A model generated the notes under the pieces. It saw only the letters and a program-made list of their open reading frames with translations. It was not told where the DNA came from and did not search any database. Both the position numbers and the translations under genes were made by a program. Shown here one piece after another: positions 49,944 to 61,207 of a stretch of DNA of 64,000 nt. The DNA comes from Dendrolimus kikuchii (taxonomy: Eukaryota > Arthropoda > Insecta > Lepidoptera > Lasiocampidae): positions 11,576,833 to 11,640,832 of the forward strand of contig CM034415.1 in NCBI GenBank assembly GCA_019925095.2. Direction: 5' to 3'. Position 1 is the first letter of the stretch. The number at the start of each line of letters is the position of its first letter.

Positions 49944-52900
49944 ATGGGGATTGTTCAAAAAAAATTACCCTCTGATTTTATATTTTTATTATGTAAAATA
50001 GGGTATTTTAAGATACTAATTTGAATATTTTTGTGTTTTAAGAGGTAGTTTTTTTTTAATTCGATTTTTAAACAAATTATCCGATGACGTCATTGGGGAC
50101 AACTTTACATTAATTCCTTTGCCTATAAAAAGAAAATAATCATATTAATCTGTGCTACTATTTAAATGTTACTGTCATTATTCATTATGACACATCGTAA
50201 TCATTTTAGTGTGGCCAGCTTAGCAATTTTATCGGAAGATTTATTTTATATATTTTGGTGTTCAACATTTATTATTTTCTAAAGTTACCGTTAAGTTATT
50301 TAAAGTGACCTTTAGTGAAAAATCAATATAATATAACTTAAACTGAATAATGTACAGTTAGACTGAATACCATTAATTGATAATCAGGCATAAATTACCT
50401 ATTAGACACCATTGCGATGTCATTACTTTTCTTAATTTGTAATAAAGTATTCTTTCGGCGATTGCAAAAGATAAAGCTCATTCGACCACTAAAATACTTT
50501 GATTTGGTATCACATTTGGGTTATCATTTTAAAATGTCTGATACCTAGACATAGTCTAATTATCCAATGATGTTGTCAATCCAGTTAAAATAAAAAGGTT
50601 GTATTGTCAGTTTCAATTGAGGGGGAGGGGGGGGGGGGAGTATTATTAGTCAGACCTTTAAAAAAATATCAGTCGTTAGGACTGCACTTCAGAGATAAAA
50701 ACTTGGTATCTGAGCGTGACGGTCGTGCGAATTCAGTGCATTTTCCCCATCCTAGAAGTATCTACCGAAGTTTTCAATTTAAAAATCATGGCGATGTTCG
50801 ATAAGGTCTTTTTTAAGTCAATATGTTGGGAGTTACTTTCCTACACACACGTGTGTACCTACAAGAATTACAAACTTTAGTAATTTCACTATTATCAACC
50901 TGGCAACATTGGGTATTTAGGCTTTAGATCGGCGGTTAATGCAGCATTTCTAAATTCTAATATTAGTCATTACAATTAATTTCGTCCTTAGAAAAATCTT
51001 CTAAAGTCATCCGACAAAAAAGTGAACTGTTTTATTAATGAAAATGTATTAAATATTTTCTCTTTCTAAACATGGCCGGATCTTCAAATAGGAGTGTTAA
51101 TTTTGTAAAGGCTGATACGCTAAACCTACCTAACATGTAATGTTATTAGAGTACATAGCTATACTCGTAGTACATATTGGAGAAATAAGAGGAGCTAAAA
51201 TCCTGATGTAAGTAGTTTTGTGAAGGTTTCTAAATTCAACATGTTCGTCCATAGATCTTCCTTCCTTCTTTCCTTTTATAACCTGTGTAGTATATTACTA
51301 TTCCTGTGTGTAAATTTCATCCATATAAGAAATCAGTAATGTTAATTATTAGTTAATATATGATTGATGTAAGTATACTTTGTGTTGAAGTCAAAATTCA
51401 TCAAAAATGTGCACCTATTTATAGAAAAATAGCTACATGTCTCACTCATTCATTAGAAACTGATTAAAATAATATTAATTACTTATTTGATAATTTGGTA
51501 CAATCAATAAATCAGCAACCTATATTACTTTCTTAATAATCTATAATACAAGTAAAGTATCTCATATAAATACATACAAATAAAGGAACAGACATTGCAC
51601 CACTGCCCTGGCGGTTAGATAGTGTGTTTGATTGCTAATGTATGTTATGGATCTGATCTTATACAACAAATTACCGGAAAATATGAAACTCTCCAGTAGT
51701 TTTAAATATATTCACTTGCCGGCTTAAAAGTGATTAATTAAGCACATCTATGGCTTGAAGGATTTCATGGAATATGAAGATTTGTGACAAATACCTTAAT
51801 GATTGTAAATCTCTTAATAATATGATTTTGATGTGTAACATAGTTACTAATATGAAAAATTATGAGTTAAATAAGGACTATGCGAGTAATTATATAGACA
51901 CTTTATATCTTTTTTTTTCAGGTTCAGAAAAAATTAGCAACAACTTTTCTGCATAAGCAAGGGTTATGCTTGATCATAGAATTTTATGACTTATCCACTG
52001 CAGTTTACATGAAAACTTTATGTATAGAAAAAACCAAATGCTAGCCTGCAGAAAAAAGAAAAAGATAAAACTGAACATTTCTGAAAAGATTATATAATAT
52101 GTCCTAAATTATTATTAATAAGTGTTTAAGTAAATAAACAAGTTTAACTGCTAAAAGTTATTTATTATTTCATCTTGCAAAATAATAAGTCAAAAGATAT
52201 ATTTTATTAATCAATTCATATAAATATATGGCACATACAAATTTATAACTCACAATAGTTTGCTTTCAGTATAGAAACCATCTTATTCTTATAACTTGTA
52301 ATGTGAACTCTTAAGACATCAGTCAAAGTAAAGCTAAAATATTTTTGGAGGAATGTTAAATATTCATATATTGTTTACATGAATTATAACTAATAACATC
52401 TAGATTTATGTATATATAAAAATAAGTTATTTAAAATAGCCATCCTTGTTTTCAATTAATTAAGCTTTAAAGATATAGGCCATTCTTCTATGGTGGTACT
52501 AATCTTTTCAATCAGTTTCCATTTATTGATTTGGGCTCGCTTGAGATAAATTCAGGTTCTGGTGAACTTTTTGTATGCCATTAGCTCCAATGCAGTTCAT
52601 AAAGAATACTCCAAAGAATTCAAGTCAGAACTCGACGAAGGCCAACCTATGCTCTGAACAAAGTCTGACAAATTGGCTTGCAACCAATGTTGGATTGAAT
52701 TAGCTTCATGGGAGGGTACAGAGCCCTGTTGGAAAATCCACTGCTATCCAGCGAATAAAGTATCACTTAATGCTTAAATCATTGTTTCCAATATGTGATT
52801 TTGGACGTCCTTCTAACTTCTGGCGCAAGGTGTATTGTTTTGCCAGTTAAATTTTCTTCCACCGTGATGATCTTCTCATCAGTAAACAGGTTATTTTTTG

Positions 52901-53381
52901 GATCGTATCTCTTGAAAAGATTTCGATATCGCTCCAATCACCATTTACGAAGACGCTCGTTTATATAATGCACTTTTCTTTGACTTTTAGTTAGTTAGAG
53001 ACCATATGTAAGTATTCTCTTTACAGATATTTAAGAAATATTGGTCTGAAGAGATAATATATACATAATTTAATTGTGGAGTACGTCGAATAAAATGTTT
53101 GTTTATGTTGATGTTGTATGACATAACAATGACATAAAAAGGAAAATGTCGGTCCTTTTGTATTTTGAAACTGAATGGCTACGGTATTCATATGCATTTC
53201 ACCACACGTAAATGACGTCATAGGATTTAGTAAGGTCAAATAAAGGTCAAACGCATTTCTTTCAAAATACAAGGGGATTGTACGTTTTTTGGAATTTTAA
53301 CTAGACAGAAATGATTAGGAACACTATTCCTCGAAATGGTTTTTCAAAAAGCTAAATTGAAAAAAAGTGAACAATCCCCAT
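49944..53381 (-). mobile_element. 3.4-kb mariner-ended repeat, copy 1
   Basis: Terminal inverted repeats ATGGGGATTGTTCA at both ends, each bordered by TA (49942-49943, 53382-53383), as in Tc1/mariner. At 3438 bp it is over twice the usual mariner size. Only the right end codes for a decayed transposase; 49.95-52.4 kb is AT-rich and non-coding. The second copy begins at 60775. Confidence 0.75.
52440..53000 (-). pseudogene. Decayed maT-like mariner transposase
   Basis: Minus strand, several frames: L-F-T-D-E-K-I-I-T-V-E-E-N-F-N (first Asp), Q-Q-D-S-A-P-S-H (second Asp), W-P-S-S-S-S-D-L-N-S-L-E-Y (third position). Spacing is D-37-E; copy 2 has Asp there, so the ancestor was probably DD37D (maT type). 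About 150 bp between the first and second Asp is deleted. Helix-turn-helix region not recognisable. Confidence 0.75.
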
Positions 53382-53573
53382 TATGTTTGAATTATAAAAA
53401 AATACAAAGGTACTACTACTACTAGGTATTCCAATATTTGAATTATATGATGTCCCCGTACCATCAATGTAAATTTCTTACTGACATTAGTACATAGTAA
53501 TTTTGTGAATGTCCTTTGTAAATTTTTTATGCGTAATAATAAATATGTGTAATGTAGTTAGTAATTTTTTTAT

Positions 53574-53612
53574 TTTATGGCTTGGTTTCTAGACCTTTAA
53601 GCCAAGTCTGTT
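53574..53612 (-). repeat. Repeat C terminal stem-loop only
   Basis: ATGGCTTGG...CCTTTAAGCCAAG, a diverged terminal hairpin of repeat C, abutting the LINE tail below. Confidence 0.55.
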
Positions 53613-53812
53613 TTGGATATTCGGCACTTCACAGGTTTTAGTAACTTTATATTTGTGTCGTCCACAGATTCGCAAAAACGCGTATAAATCAGCGACCAAA
53701 TTTATAGTGGCTAAAATTGCATGTAAAATAGCATCAGTCTTTTCTAACTTTGAAATTGGCAAAATCAATGCCGAAAGCGTTGGAGCCATAAATTTAAAAA
53801 AAAAAACTCAAA
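53613..53812 (+). mobile_element. I-type LINE 3' UTR fragment
   Basis: GTCCACAGATTCGCAAAAACG, CGACCAAATT and TTGGCAAAATCAATGCCGAA match the sense 3' UTR of the I-type LINE at 18.4 kb, then poly(A). Diverged; no coding sequence. Confidence 0.72.
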
Positions 53813-53815
53813 ACT

Positions 53816-54254
53816 AATACGTAAGTACACAATTCGTTACACTACTTTCTTTACATTGTTTTTTATCTAAATCTAAATAAAAACACTACAAAATCAGTGA
53901 ATATCTTTAATCTCTACGAAACTCTTCGTTCTACGTGAGATTGACACACCCTTAGCCGGTTTTAATTATTTACACTTCTAGAGAATAATCTGTATTGTTT
54001 TTCGTTTTCTTTACTTTTGATTCTCCACGAATTTTGTAAAACTGCACCGTCTCCCCTAAAATATAGTATATATTAGCCAGTCATGGTGCTTTTATCTGTT
54101 TTGTATGGCGTTTAACCCGAGATAATAAGTGTATGAAGCCACTGAATCGCTCATCCCGACTCCCGAAGCGGCGTTAGCGGAAAGCCGCGGACATATTGCA
54201 AAAGAGAGAGCGGGCATTACTTACTTTACACATAAACCCTCTTGCACAAAAAGT
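53816..54254. other. No gene recognised
   Basis: Unassigned, AT-rich. Confidence 0.35.
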
Positions 54255-54812
54255 TAAATATATATAATAGTACCAGCGGCCCCGGCAGACGTTGTCCTGC
54301 CTTTAAAAAATAAAATTCTAGAGCCTGATCCCAGAGCCACGTACCGGTTCTTATTGCGAATCGAAACCATCCGGGTACCGACTCAAACACACAAAAACAA
54401 ATCACCAACATCACTCCAGGTGATTAGGAGGATTCCAGAACCCGACCTCAGCGCCACCTACCGGTTCTAATTGTGAATCTAAAAGAGTAATATATTTTTT
54501 TTTACTCTAAGTCATGACAAAATAAGATTAAAAATCTTGCCAAAAAATTAAAGTTTATAATTAACAAATAAAAAATAGGGGTTGATCGTAGAGGGATGAA
54601 AATTTAGGGTTGTATGTATTTTATAATGCTGTATCCTAAAAAAAAAAAAAATATTTAGGGGTGGACTACCCTTAGCATTTAGGGGGATGGAAAATAGATG
54701 TTACCCGATTCTCAGACCTACCCAATATACACACAAAATTTCATGAGAATCGGTCAAGCCGTTTCGGAGGAGTATGGTAACTAACACTGACACGAGAATT
54801 TTATATATTAGA
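54255..54812 (-). repeat. Dispersed repeat V-type composite
   Basis: Two related units (54255-54400, 54420-54490), then a block with TTTCATGAGAATCGGTCAAG and CCGTTTCGGAGGAGT, very common lepidopteran repeat sequence. Confidence 0.55.
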
Positions 54813-54824
54813 TAATAATAATAA

Positions 54825-55110
54825 CAGCCCATAAATGTCCCACTGCTGGGCTCGGGCCTCCCACTGTTGAGGAACGGACAGTATACCCGCCACGCTTGTT
54901 CAAGGCGGCTTAGCAGGTTTGACACATCGGTTATCTCGAGGTGCAAATTGCATCACGATGTTTTCCTTCCGTTGTTAGTACGTGGTAATTGTAACAATAT
55001 GCACATTAGATCAGAAAACTGCCTAAGTGGTGTATGCGTTCCGGCCAGGATCAAACCCGCGTCCTTTGAATTTGGGACGCGTACGCTAGCCATTACGCTA
55101 CAACAACTTG
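54825..55110 (-). mobile_element. tRNA-derived SINE, family S1
   Basis: Minus sense has TAGCGTAATGG box A and GGTTTGATCC box B, body, and the end CCCAGCAGTGGGACATTTATG with a (TTA)n tail. Confidence 0.82.
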
Positions 55111-55484
55111 TAAAACAGTTATGTGTTATAAACTTCGTAACTTATAAAGTTTTCAGTTCTGTGACTTTCAACCAAGCCGTTTTATATCAGTATTATGAAT
55201 AGCAAGTATGTCGTAGAAGAATATAGTAAGCGACAAATATAACATTTTACAATAGGGCAGCTTTACAAGTTATAATTTTTTAACACATTACTCATAGATT
55301 TCCAATATTTATCATATACATAATTTTACTAATAATGCAGATTTTCTATAGGTTACAATAAAAAAAGTGAAATACCTAAGTTCTTACTGTAACATTAACT
55401 TCATTAATTCTGCGAAAAGTAGTTGTATAACCTAAGTACTTTTGTATTTATAAAAAAAAAGCCCGAGATATGTAGGATGAAGGT

Positions 55485-55565
55485 TGTCTGGAAGACACTG
55501 CTTTATGCAATGAGGTCACCCATTGTACTACTATCTTCTAATCTTAAGACAAGAAAATATAATAC
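55485..55565 (+). mobile_element. LINE 3' end, TTGTCTGGAAGA type
   Basis: GGTTGTCTGGAAGACACTGC, diverged relative of 35520-35600. Confidence 0.5.
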
Positions 55566-55589
55566 TATTTTCGTGTTTTTTTTAATTGT

Positions 55590-55745
55590 AGTATAGTTTC
55601 GCGTTCGACCACGATCTCGCCCGATGTGGAGCGAAGATGTGGTCTAGGATGGAGCACGCTTACCTAGAAAGTACTCATTTACACGGGACTTGAAGACGTC
55701 CAGGTTATAAGTATCGGGAAAGACAGACTCTGGCAATGAGTTGTG
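55590..55745 (-). mobile_element. J-LINE 3' fragment
   Basis: GATGGAGCACGCTTACCTAG and ACACGGGACTTGAAGA match 7815-7860; includes the terminal coding codons and 3' UTR. Confidence 0.75.
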
Positions 55746-55897
55746 TTGTATACAATAAAGATGTATTGGTGTTATTGTTGTCAAATAATTTTTAGCTAGA
55801 CGTCTTTATGGGAGTATCCTGTAAGAAGTAGACTTCATTATATGACTTAATAGCTGCCCGGACTACCTTCGTTCTGTCAAAAGTTAATAGTAATAGT

Positions 55898-55899
<2 letters not shown>

Positions 55900-55934
<35 letters not shown>
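55900..55934. repeat. (AT)n microsatellite
   Basis: About 17 units beside a SINE-B tail. Confidence 0.9.
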
Positions 55935-55942
<8 letters not shown>

Positions 55943-55967
55943 TAATTTCTAAAAACCTATTTTTTAA

Positions 55968-56160
55968 TTTTTTTATTGCATGAGTTCAGCAGACAGGCAG
56001 ACGGCCCATTTGATGGAAAGCGGTTACCATCGCCTATGGACATTTGCAAACCAAGGTTGCTACAAATGCGCTGCTGCTCTCTTAAGGGAGACTGGAACCT
56101 GGTCACTAATGCCGAAACACAACTCAAGGTTGTTATGGCGGCATACTCTAGACTAAATGT
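55968..56160 (-). mobile_element. SINE-B, 5'-truncated, minus
   Basis: TTTATTGCATGAGTTCAGC through to GGCGGCATACTCTAGAC. Confidence 0.8.
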
Positions 56161-56165
56161 ATATG

Positions 56166-56215
56166 TATGATCTTCTAAAAAAGTTCTCCAGTGGAGCTTA
56201 GTTTGAATAAAAACT
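56166..56215 (+). repeat. Dispersed repeat F tail
   Basis: GTTCTCCAGTGGAGCTTAG then TTGAATAAAAACT, the inverse of 13440-13485. Confidence 0.55.
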
Positions 56216-56794
56216 AGGAATTTGTAGCTTATAAATCGCTTACGCTTCCGCTCACTTATGGAACGTAACACAACACTCCCAGTTATCATGTTTACAGGTC
56301 ATTTAATCGCGCGTCCATTTTGTCGCGCGCCACAAAATGGCGTTTGTTAATGGAAAATAGCGGGAAACGGACAAAAACCGGATAATTATGGTGTTTATTG
56401 TGTTTTTGTTCATATTTGACGTGTTAAACGATTAAGATATGATATCCCTGTTTATTATGCTTTGTTTGAAGGGTTATGGAATGTTTTGAGGTTATTTAGG
56501 TTGGAAGGTTGGTGTTTTTATGTAGTTCAGTAGCTTAATGGAACGCTTGTAATTAAATCGGGAAGGTTTTCAAATTGGACAAGTACATTAAAAATCTGCC
56601 CGCAAAACTTCAAGTAAAAATTTTGTTGCAATTCGTTTTGCCACTTGTCCGTTGAAGTTTCACTTCTACTATGTGTCCCAGCACACATTTCTTTTTTTTG
56701 AAAACCGCTCATTCCACAGCTTGCTCACGTATGACATAAAGGAGCGAGCGCCACGTACAGTTAGTTTATCTTAAATACTTACTTATCCCTATTA
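56216..56794. other. No gene recognised
   Basis: Contains the CGCGCGTCCATTTTGTCGCGCGC inverted motif near 56310. A minus frame at 56527-56712 shows no known domain. Confidence 0.35.
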
Positions 56795-57120
56795 TAATAT
56801 TATAAATGCGAAAATAACTCTGACTGTCTGTCTGTTTCGTTTTCAAAGAAAAATTTCTGGATCGATTTGGCTGAAACTCAGTATATATATATTTTCGATG
56901 CCGAGAATCAACATAGGATATTTTTTATCCCGAAAAATGGGATAGTTTCCGGGCTAAAACTATATTTGTCTTTTTGTTTGTTATCCTTTTATGGAAAGAC
57001 TATTGGACCGACTTCGCAGAAACTCGGTACATATATAATTTGAATACCGAGAGTGGCCAAGGGTTACTTTTTATCCCGGATAATGGGATACATTTTGAGA
57101 TAGATTTATGCAAAGTTTAT
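56795..57120 (+). repeat. Dispersed repeat X
   Basis: TTATAAATGCGAAAATAACTCTGACTG start and two CTGAAACTC/CAGAAACTCGG units, typical lepidopteran repeat. Confidence 0.55.
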
Positions 57121-57164
57121 CCCAGAAACTAGGACTGGTTTTGTGATTTTGTCCATTTCGTCCA

Positions 57165-57490
57165 CTGGGTCTACTGGGTTCACTGGGTCCACTTGGTGCC
57201 CTTGGTCAACTGGGTCCACTGGGTCCACTTGGTCCACTTGATCCACTGGGTCCACTTGGTCCGCTGGGTCCACTGAGTCCACTTGGTCCACTGAGTTTAC
57301 TGGGTCCACTAGGTCCATTTGGAACACTTAGCCTACTGGGTCAACTGGGTCCACTGGGACCACTGGGTCAACTGACTCCACTGGGCCCACTGGGTCCACT
57401 TGAACCACTGGGTCCACTTGGTCCAGTGGAACCACTGGGTCCACTTGGTCCACTAGGTCCGTTGGGTCCACTGGGTCCACTTGGTCCATA
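57165..57490. repeat. 9-bp minisatellite
   Basis: About 36 imperfect GTCCACTGG / GTCCACTTG units. Because 9 is a multiple of 3, frames stay open on both strands (V-D-P-V-D-Q on the minus, G-P-L on the plus); no start, splice or homology supports a protein. Confidence 0.9.
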
Positions 57491-57499
57491 TTATCTATT

Positions 57500-58774
57500 T
57501 TGTCATTTATGTCAAGTTTTGACATTTATGTAGTTTGCATATAGACGGGGGTGGTATAGTTTGCGATATAAAATGAAGTGAATCTTTCGGGGGCAAATAC
57601 ATACAAATTTAATACAATGTAACCTGTACCACTTGATCTTTAAACAAGAGATACGCACTAGAGGTTGACCCGCGGCGCAGCCGCGGGGTAAACTCAAACA
57701 CTTACTCTCTTCTCCACTTGCTTACCGGCGTTACCGATCGCCGCTTACCGTCATCGTAAACCCAAGTGGAACGCTTATTCGACCCACATCTTGACATGGG
57801 TCGTTGCGAGCGTTGTGTGATCGAAAATGATGACGTCATTGGTAACGTTTTCGCCACGACCACAACGACCACGGTCGCTTAGTGGAACGGCTAACGGAGC
57901 ATTTTGGGCGTTGTGAGCTACTAGTGGAACGCCCTGTAAGAAGTTAAAAACGGCCTGAATGCACATTTCTCCACAATCCAAACTTATTATACTTTTCTTT
58001 GGAGCTTCAACTTGAAGGTAATTTGTTACGGCCATCCATCATCATGGCGTTTGCAAGGATGACCTGTGATTAATGGTCCGAATGGACGGCCCACCTGCGA
58101 CCCGAAGACGCCAGCTTCACTGTAATTAATGTGTGGTTGGTGTTATTAATTTGCATATTATGTTAGCCGCCACTAAACTCCTTAGTTAAGTCTCTGACGT
58201 AGAGTTATAATAATTAGAGAAGTATGTCGCGTATGAATAATAAAATCGAAGAATACTACCCGCTTAGAATAATAAAATGATTTGTTTAAAAAAAAAAATA
58301 CAGCTAGATATAAAGCATTAAATTTATATGAAAGTAGTAGTTATATGAAAACATAATCATTTATTGTCGAAATAAATAAAATCTTAAAAACAAATTTTAT
58401 CCTAACAATAAACTATATATAAAAATCAAAAATAAATTAAAACATAGAAATAATAACCTAACAAATATATCTTCTGTCCAAGTATACAACAAAGTCGCTT
58501 TCCGCGTCTGTCTGTATATTCGCTAACTTGTCCTAAATCGCCACTGATTTTTAAGCGGTTTTCACCATTAGTTAGATAATTTTTCAAGGAAAGTATATAT
58601 CAAATACATATATACTAGCTGTTACTCGCGGCTTCGCTCTCAATATATAAAAATCTTATTATGTTTTTGTGTAAGTCTAATAAAGCTTCTTACTAGGGTT
58701 TGACCCGCAACGTAACCGCGAGGAAAACTAGTACGCTATAAAACTTTAAACTAAAATCATTCCAGCCCGAGCAA
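57500..58774. other. Repeat remnants, no gene recognised
   Basis: 57655-57695 has GTTGACCCGCGGCGCAGCCG (repeat end). 57700-58030 carries many GTGGAACG-type motifs. 58490-58650 is repeat Y in inverse, ending ACTAGCTGTTACTCGCGGC. Confidence 0.4.
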
Positions 58775-59050
58775 ACCGTAGTCGCATGGTAATGTATCTA
58801 AATGGCTGACAATACCTTGCTGAATACAAACATTAATCGTTTGAGCGAGGTTAGCTCCAGGCTTCTGTTTACCTGTGGCCTCGACTAGCTGTTTTTAAAT
58901 ATTTTTACAAAGTCTGTGGGCATTTGGTCCCCACGGACCCAACGTCTCTACAACAATGGCTCAAATATGTGTCTTGTTTCAAGGCTTGCATGTAAGTGTT
59001 CGGCAAAAGCGTTAGTGCAACCGGTCCAGCCTTCGGACTCCTGAACTCCT
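58775..59050 (-). pseudogene. Degenerate retroelement coding fragment
   Basis: Minus frame reads V-V-E-T-L-G-P-W-G-P-N-A, then K-P-G-A-N-L-A-Q-T-I-N-V and Q-Q-G-I-V, with stops. The pattern recalls the end region of LINE-like polyproteins; family not certain. Confidence 0.5.
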
Positions 59051-59176
59051 GAAGATGGAAAGGCAAGTGTGTCAACAGGTAACATCTTACACCAGCAGCT
59101 TTTCCAAACTATAGGGAATCAAATTCGTCATCATTGTTACAACTTTGGTAACATGGCAATTTAGAAAAATTGAACG

Positions 59177-59491
59177 TTTTTTTTTTTTATTGCAGGAGTT
59201 CAGCAGACAGGCAGATGGCCCACTTGATGGAACGCGGTTACCATCGCCTATGGACATTTGCAACACCAGAGGTGCTACAAATGCGCTGCTGCTCTCTTAA
59301 GGGAGACTGGAACCTGGTCACTAATGCCGGAACACAACTCAAGGTTGTTATAGCGACATACTTAAGACCAGGGGTGGTAGCCATCCAGTCGGGCAAATGC
59401 CCTACCACCTGGCTGTGGGTTGTTTAGTCGCCTCTTACGACAGGTCGCCCGGCCGCAGGAAATTGTATTCTTTCTCCGTTCCTGCACGGAT
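59177..59491 (-). mobile_element. SINE-B, full length, minus
   Basis: Poly(T) to ATCCGTGCAGG; 315 bp, one of the least diverged copies. Confidence 0.85.
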
Positions 59492-60330
59492 GAAAAAGTG
59501 AATTTAAAGTTCAAATAAACATTATCGAATTATACGAAACAAGTTGATATGTCGAATTTACGTGTTTATCAAATATAATTGGATGCTTTCTCTATTTAAT
59601 TTTACCCCTACGTTACTTACAATTTTGGCGATATCGTAGCGCCATAGACAAAACTCACAACCGCGCTCTATGGTTTTATTATCTATCTTTTCACAGGCTA
59701 TTAATCCCAGACGCCGTTTAGCGAGGGCGAGGACTGATTCGTTAACCATAAATAACCTAGCGAGATATTATTCTCGCTCTATTAAATAATTAAAATTAAT
59801 GAAAGAAGAATATTAAAAATGGCAAAACTCCAATAAAAAGTAACGCTGAAAAGCCCCGCCATAACTTATTATTTTATTTATGGCTTGGCACCCCCGCCAT
59901 AACGGATATATTATAAAATAGATTATACATTATAATGACACAATTTTTCTTCTACAACGCACGATTTCCCGCGCATTCATTCGGAATGGCATTCACCTGA
60001 CGTTGACATTTGCACAATTTTTCTCTCCAAATAACAAATCAGCGCTGCCAACCGACAAATACAAATACGAGATGTCACATACAGGGGCAGTTATTTATTT
60101 ATATTTATCGGCGAAGAATATGACTTTTGTGTTGTTGTAACTTTTTCAGGGTCTTCATAGATATTTTGGAAAAGTCAAAGCCCCTATGAAATACTCATGT
60201 TATTCTGTCTGTGTATGTCAGGCTCATTTTTTCGTGAACTATTAGGATTATCTATATGAAAGATGGGAAGTATAGTTTGTATAGCTCTACAAAATTAGCT
60301 AATAAAACTACCTGCGATAGTAATCCATCT
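59492..60330. other. No gene recognised
   Basis: A TTTATGGCTTGGCA fragment near 59880 may be a scrap of repeat C. Otherwise unassigned. Confidence 0.35.
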
Positions 60331-60339
60331 TATACTAAC

Positions 60340-60745
60340 AGGCGGTTTAGAATCGCTTACCCTTCGGAGGTCAAGACTTTCCATCCCTGTGCGTATTCTA
60401 CCGCCTGTGCCGCGAGTGTTCCGAGGAACTGTTTGATCTGCCAACGCCTCATTTTTACAACCGCACCGCTCGCCATCGACGGGATGTTCACCCTCATTTA
60501 CTGGAACTCCCACGCTCAACTACCCAACGTTTCTCTAGAACGTTTATTCCGTGTACAACAATGATCCGGAGGGAACTTCTCGCCGAGGTTTTCCCTCTGC
60601 ACTACGACATGGGGTTGTTTAAGAAGGGCGTTATAAAATTTCTTAAAGGCGCGTTGGCAACGTGGTGTTGCAAACGTGCATAGGCGACGGTAACCACCTT
60701 CCATCAAGTGGGCCGTCCGCCTGTTTGCCTGATTCAGGCAATAAA
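60340..60745 (+). pseudogene. CR1/Jockey-type LINE end sharing the SINE-B tail
   Basis: Frame with E-C-S-E-E-L-F-D-L-P, R-S-T-T-Q-R-F-S-R-T-F-I-P and L-F-K-K-G-V-I-K-F-L-K-G, the C-terminal block of such LINEs. The following 3' UTR (about 60658-60745) is the SINE-B 3' tail: TTGCAAACGTGCATAGGCG, CCATCAAGTGGGCCGTC, GGCAATAAAAAA. Confidence 0.78.
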
Positions 60746-60921
60746 AAAGTAATAAGGATTAGGCCAGGCAGCCATTCATTCAAAAAAAATTACCTTCTGA
60801 TTTTATTTTTTTATTATGTAAAATAGGGTATTCTAAGATACTAATTTGAATATTTTTGTGTTTTAAGAGTTAGTTTTTTTTTAATTCGATATTTAAAAAA
60901 ATTCTCTGATGACGTCATTGG

Positions 60922-61207
60922 GCCTCACTCGCTTCTTTGACATTCATAGCTCTTGTCATGCACGCTCGTCTGTTCTTAAGGCTCCTGACATCACCTTCTG
61001 CTAGTATACGATCAATTTGGTCATGGAAGGTGTGTCGTGGCCTTCCACGACTTCTGCATCCATCCACTTTTGCATTGTATATCTGTTTAGTCATTCTCAT
61101 GCATTCTTGCTACATGGCCGAACCACCGGAGCATTCCTTTCCTTACCTTCACCCCGACACTCTCTTTCAGACCAACTCTCTTTCTTACTTCGGTATTACG
61201 AAGTAAT
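60922..61207 (-). mobile_element. RTE-like LINE tail inside copy 2
   Basis: Reads from the terminal frame back to the V-R-N-T-E-V region; lacks its TATG end. The corresponding place in copy 1 (about 50097) is uninterrupted. Confidence 0.82.

Noticed and set aside
57106..57525. V-D-P repeat protein or collagen-like G-x-y protein
   Set aside because: Product of a 9-bp minisatellite; no homology, splice or start support.
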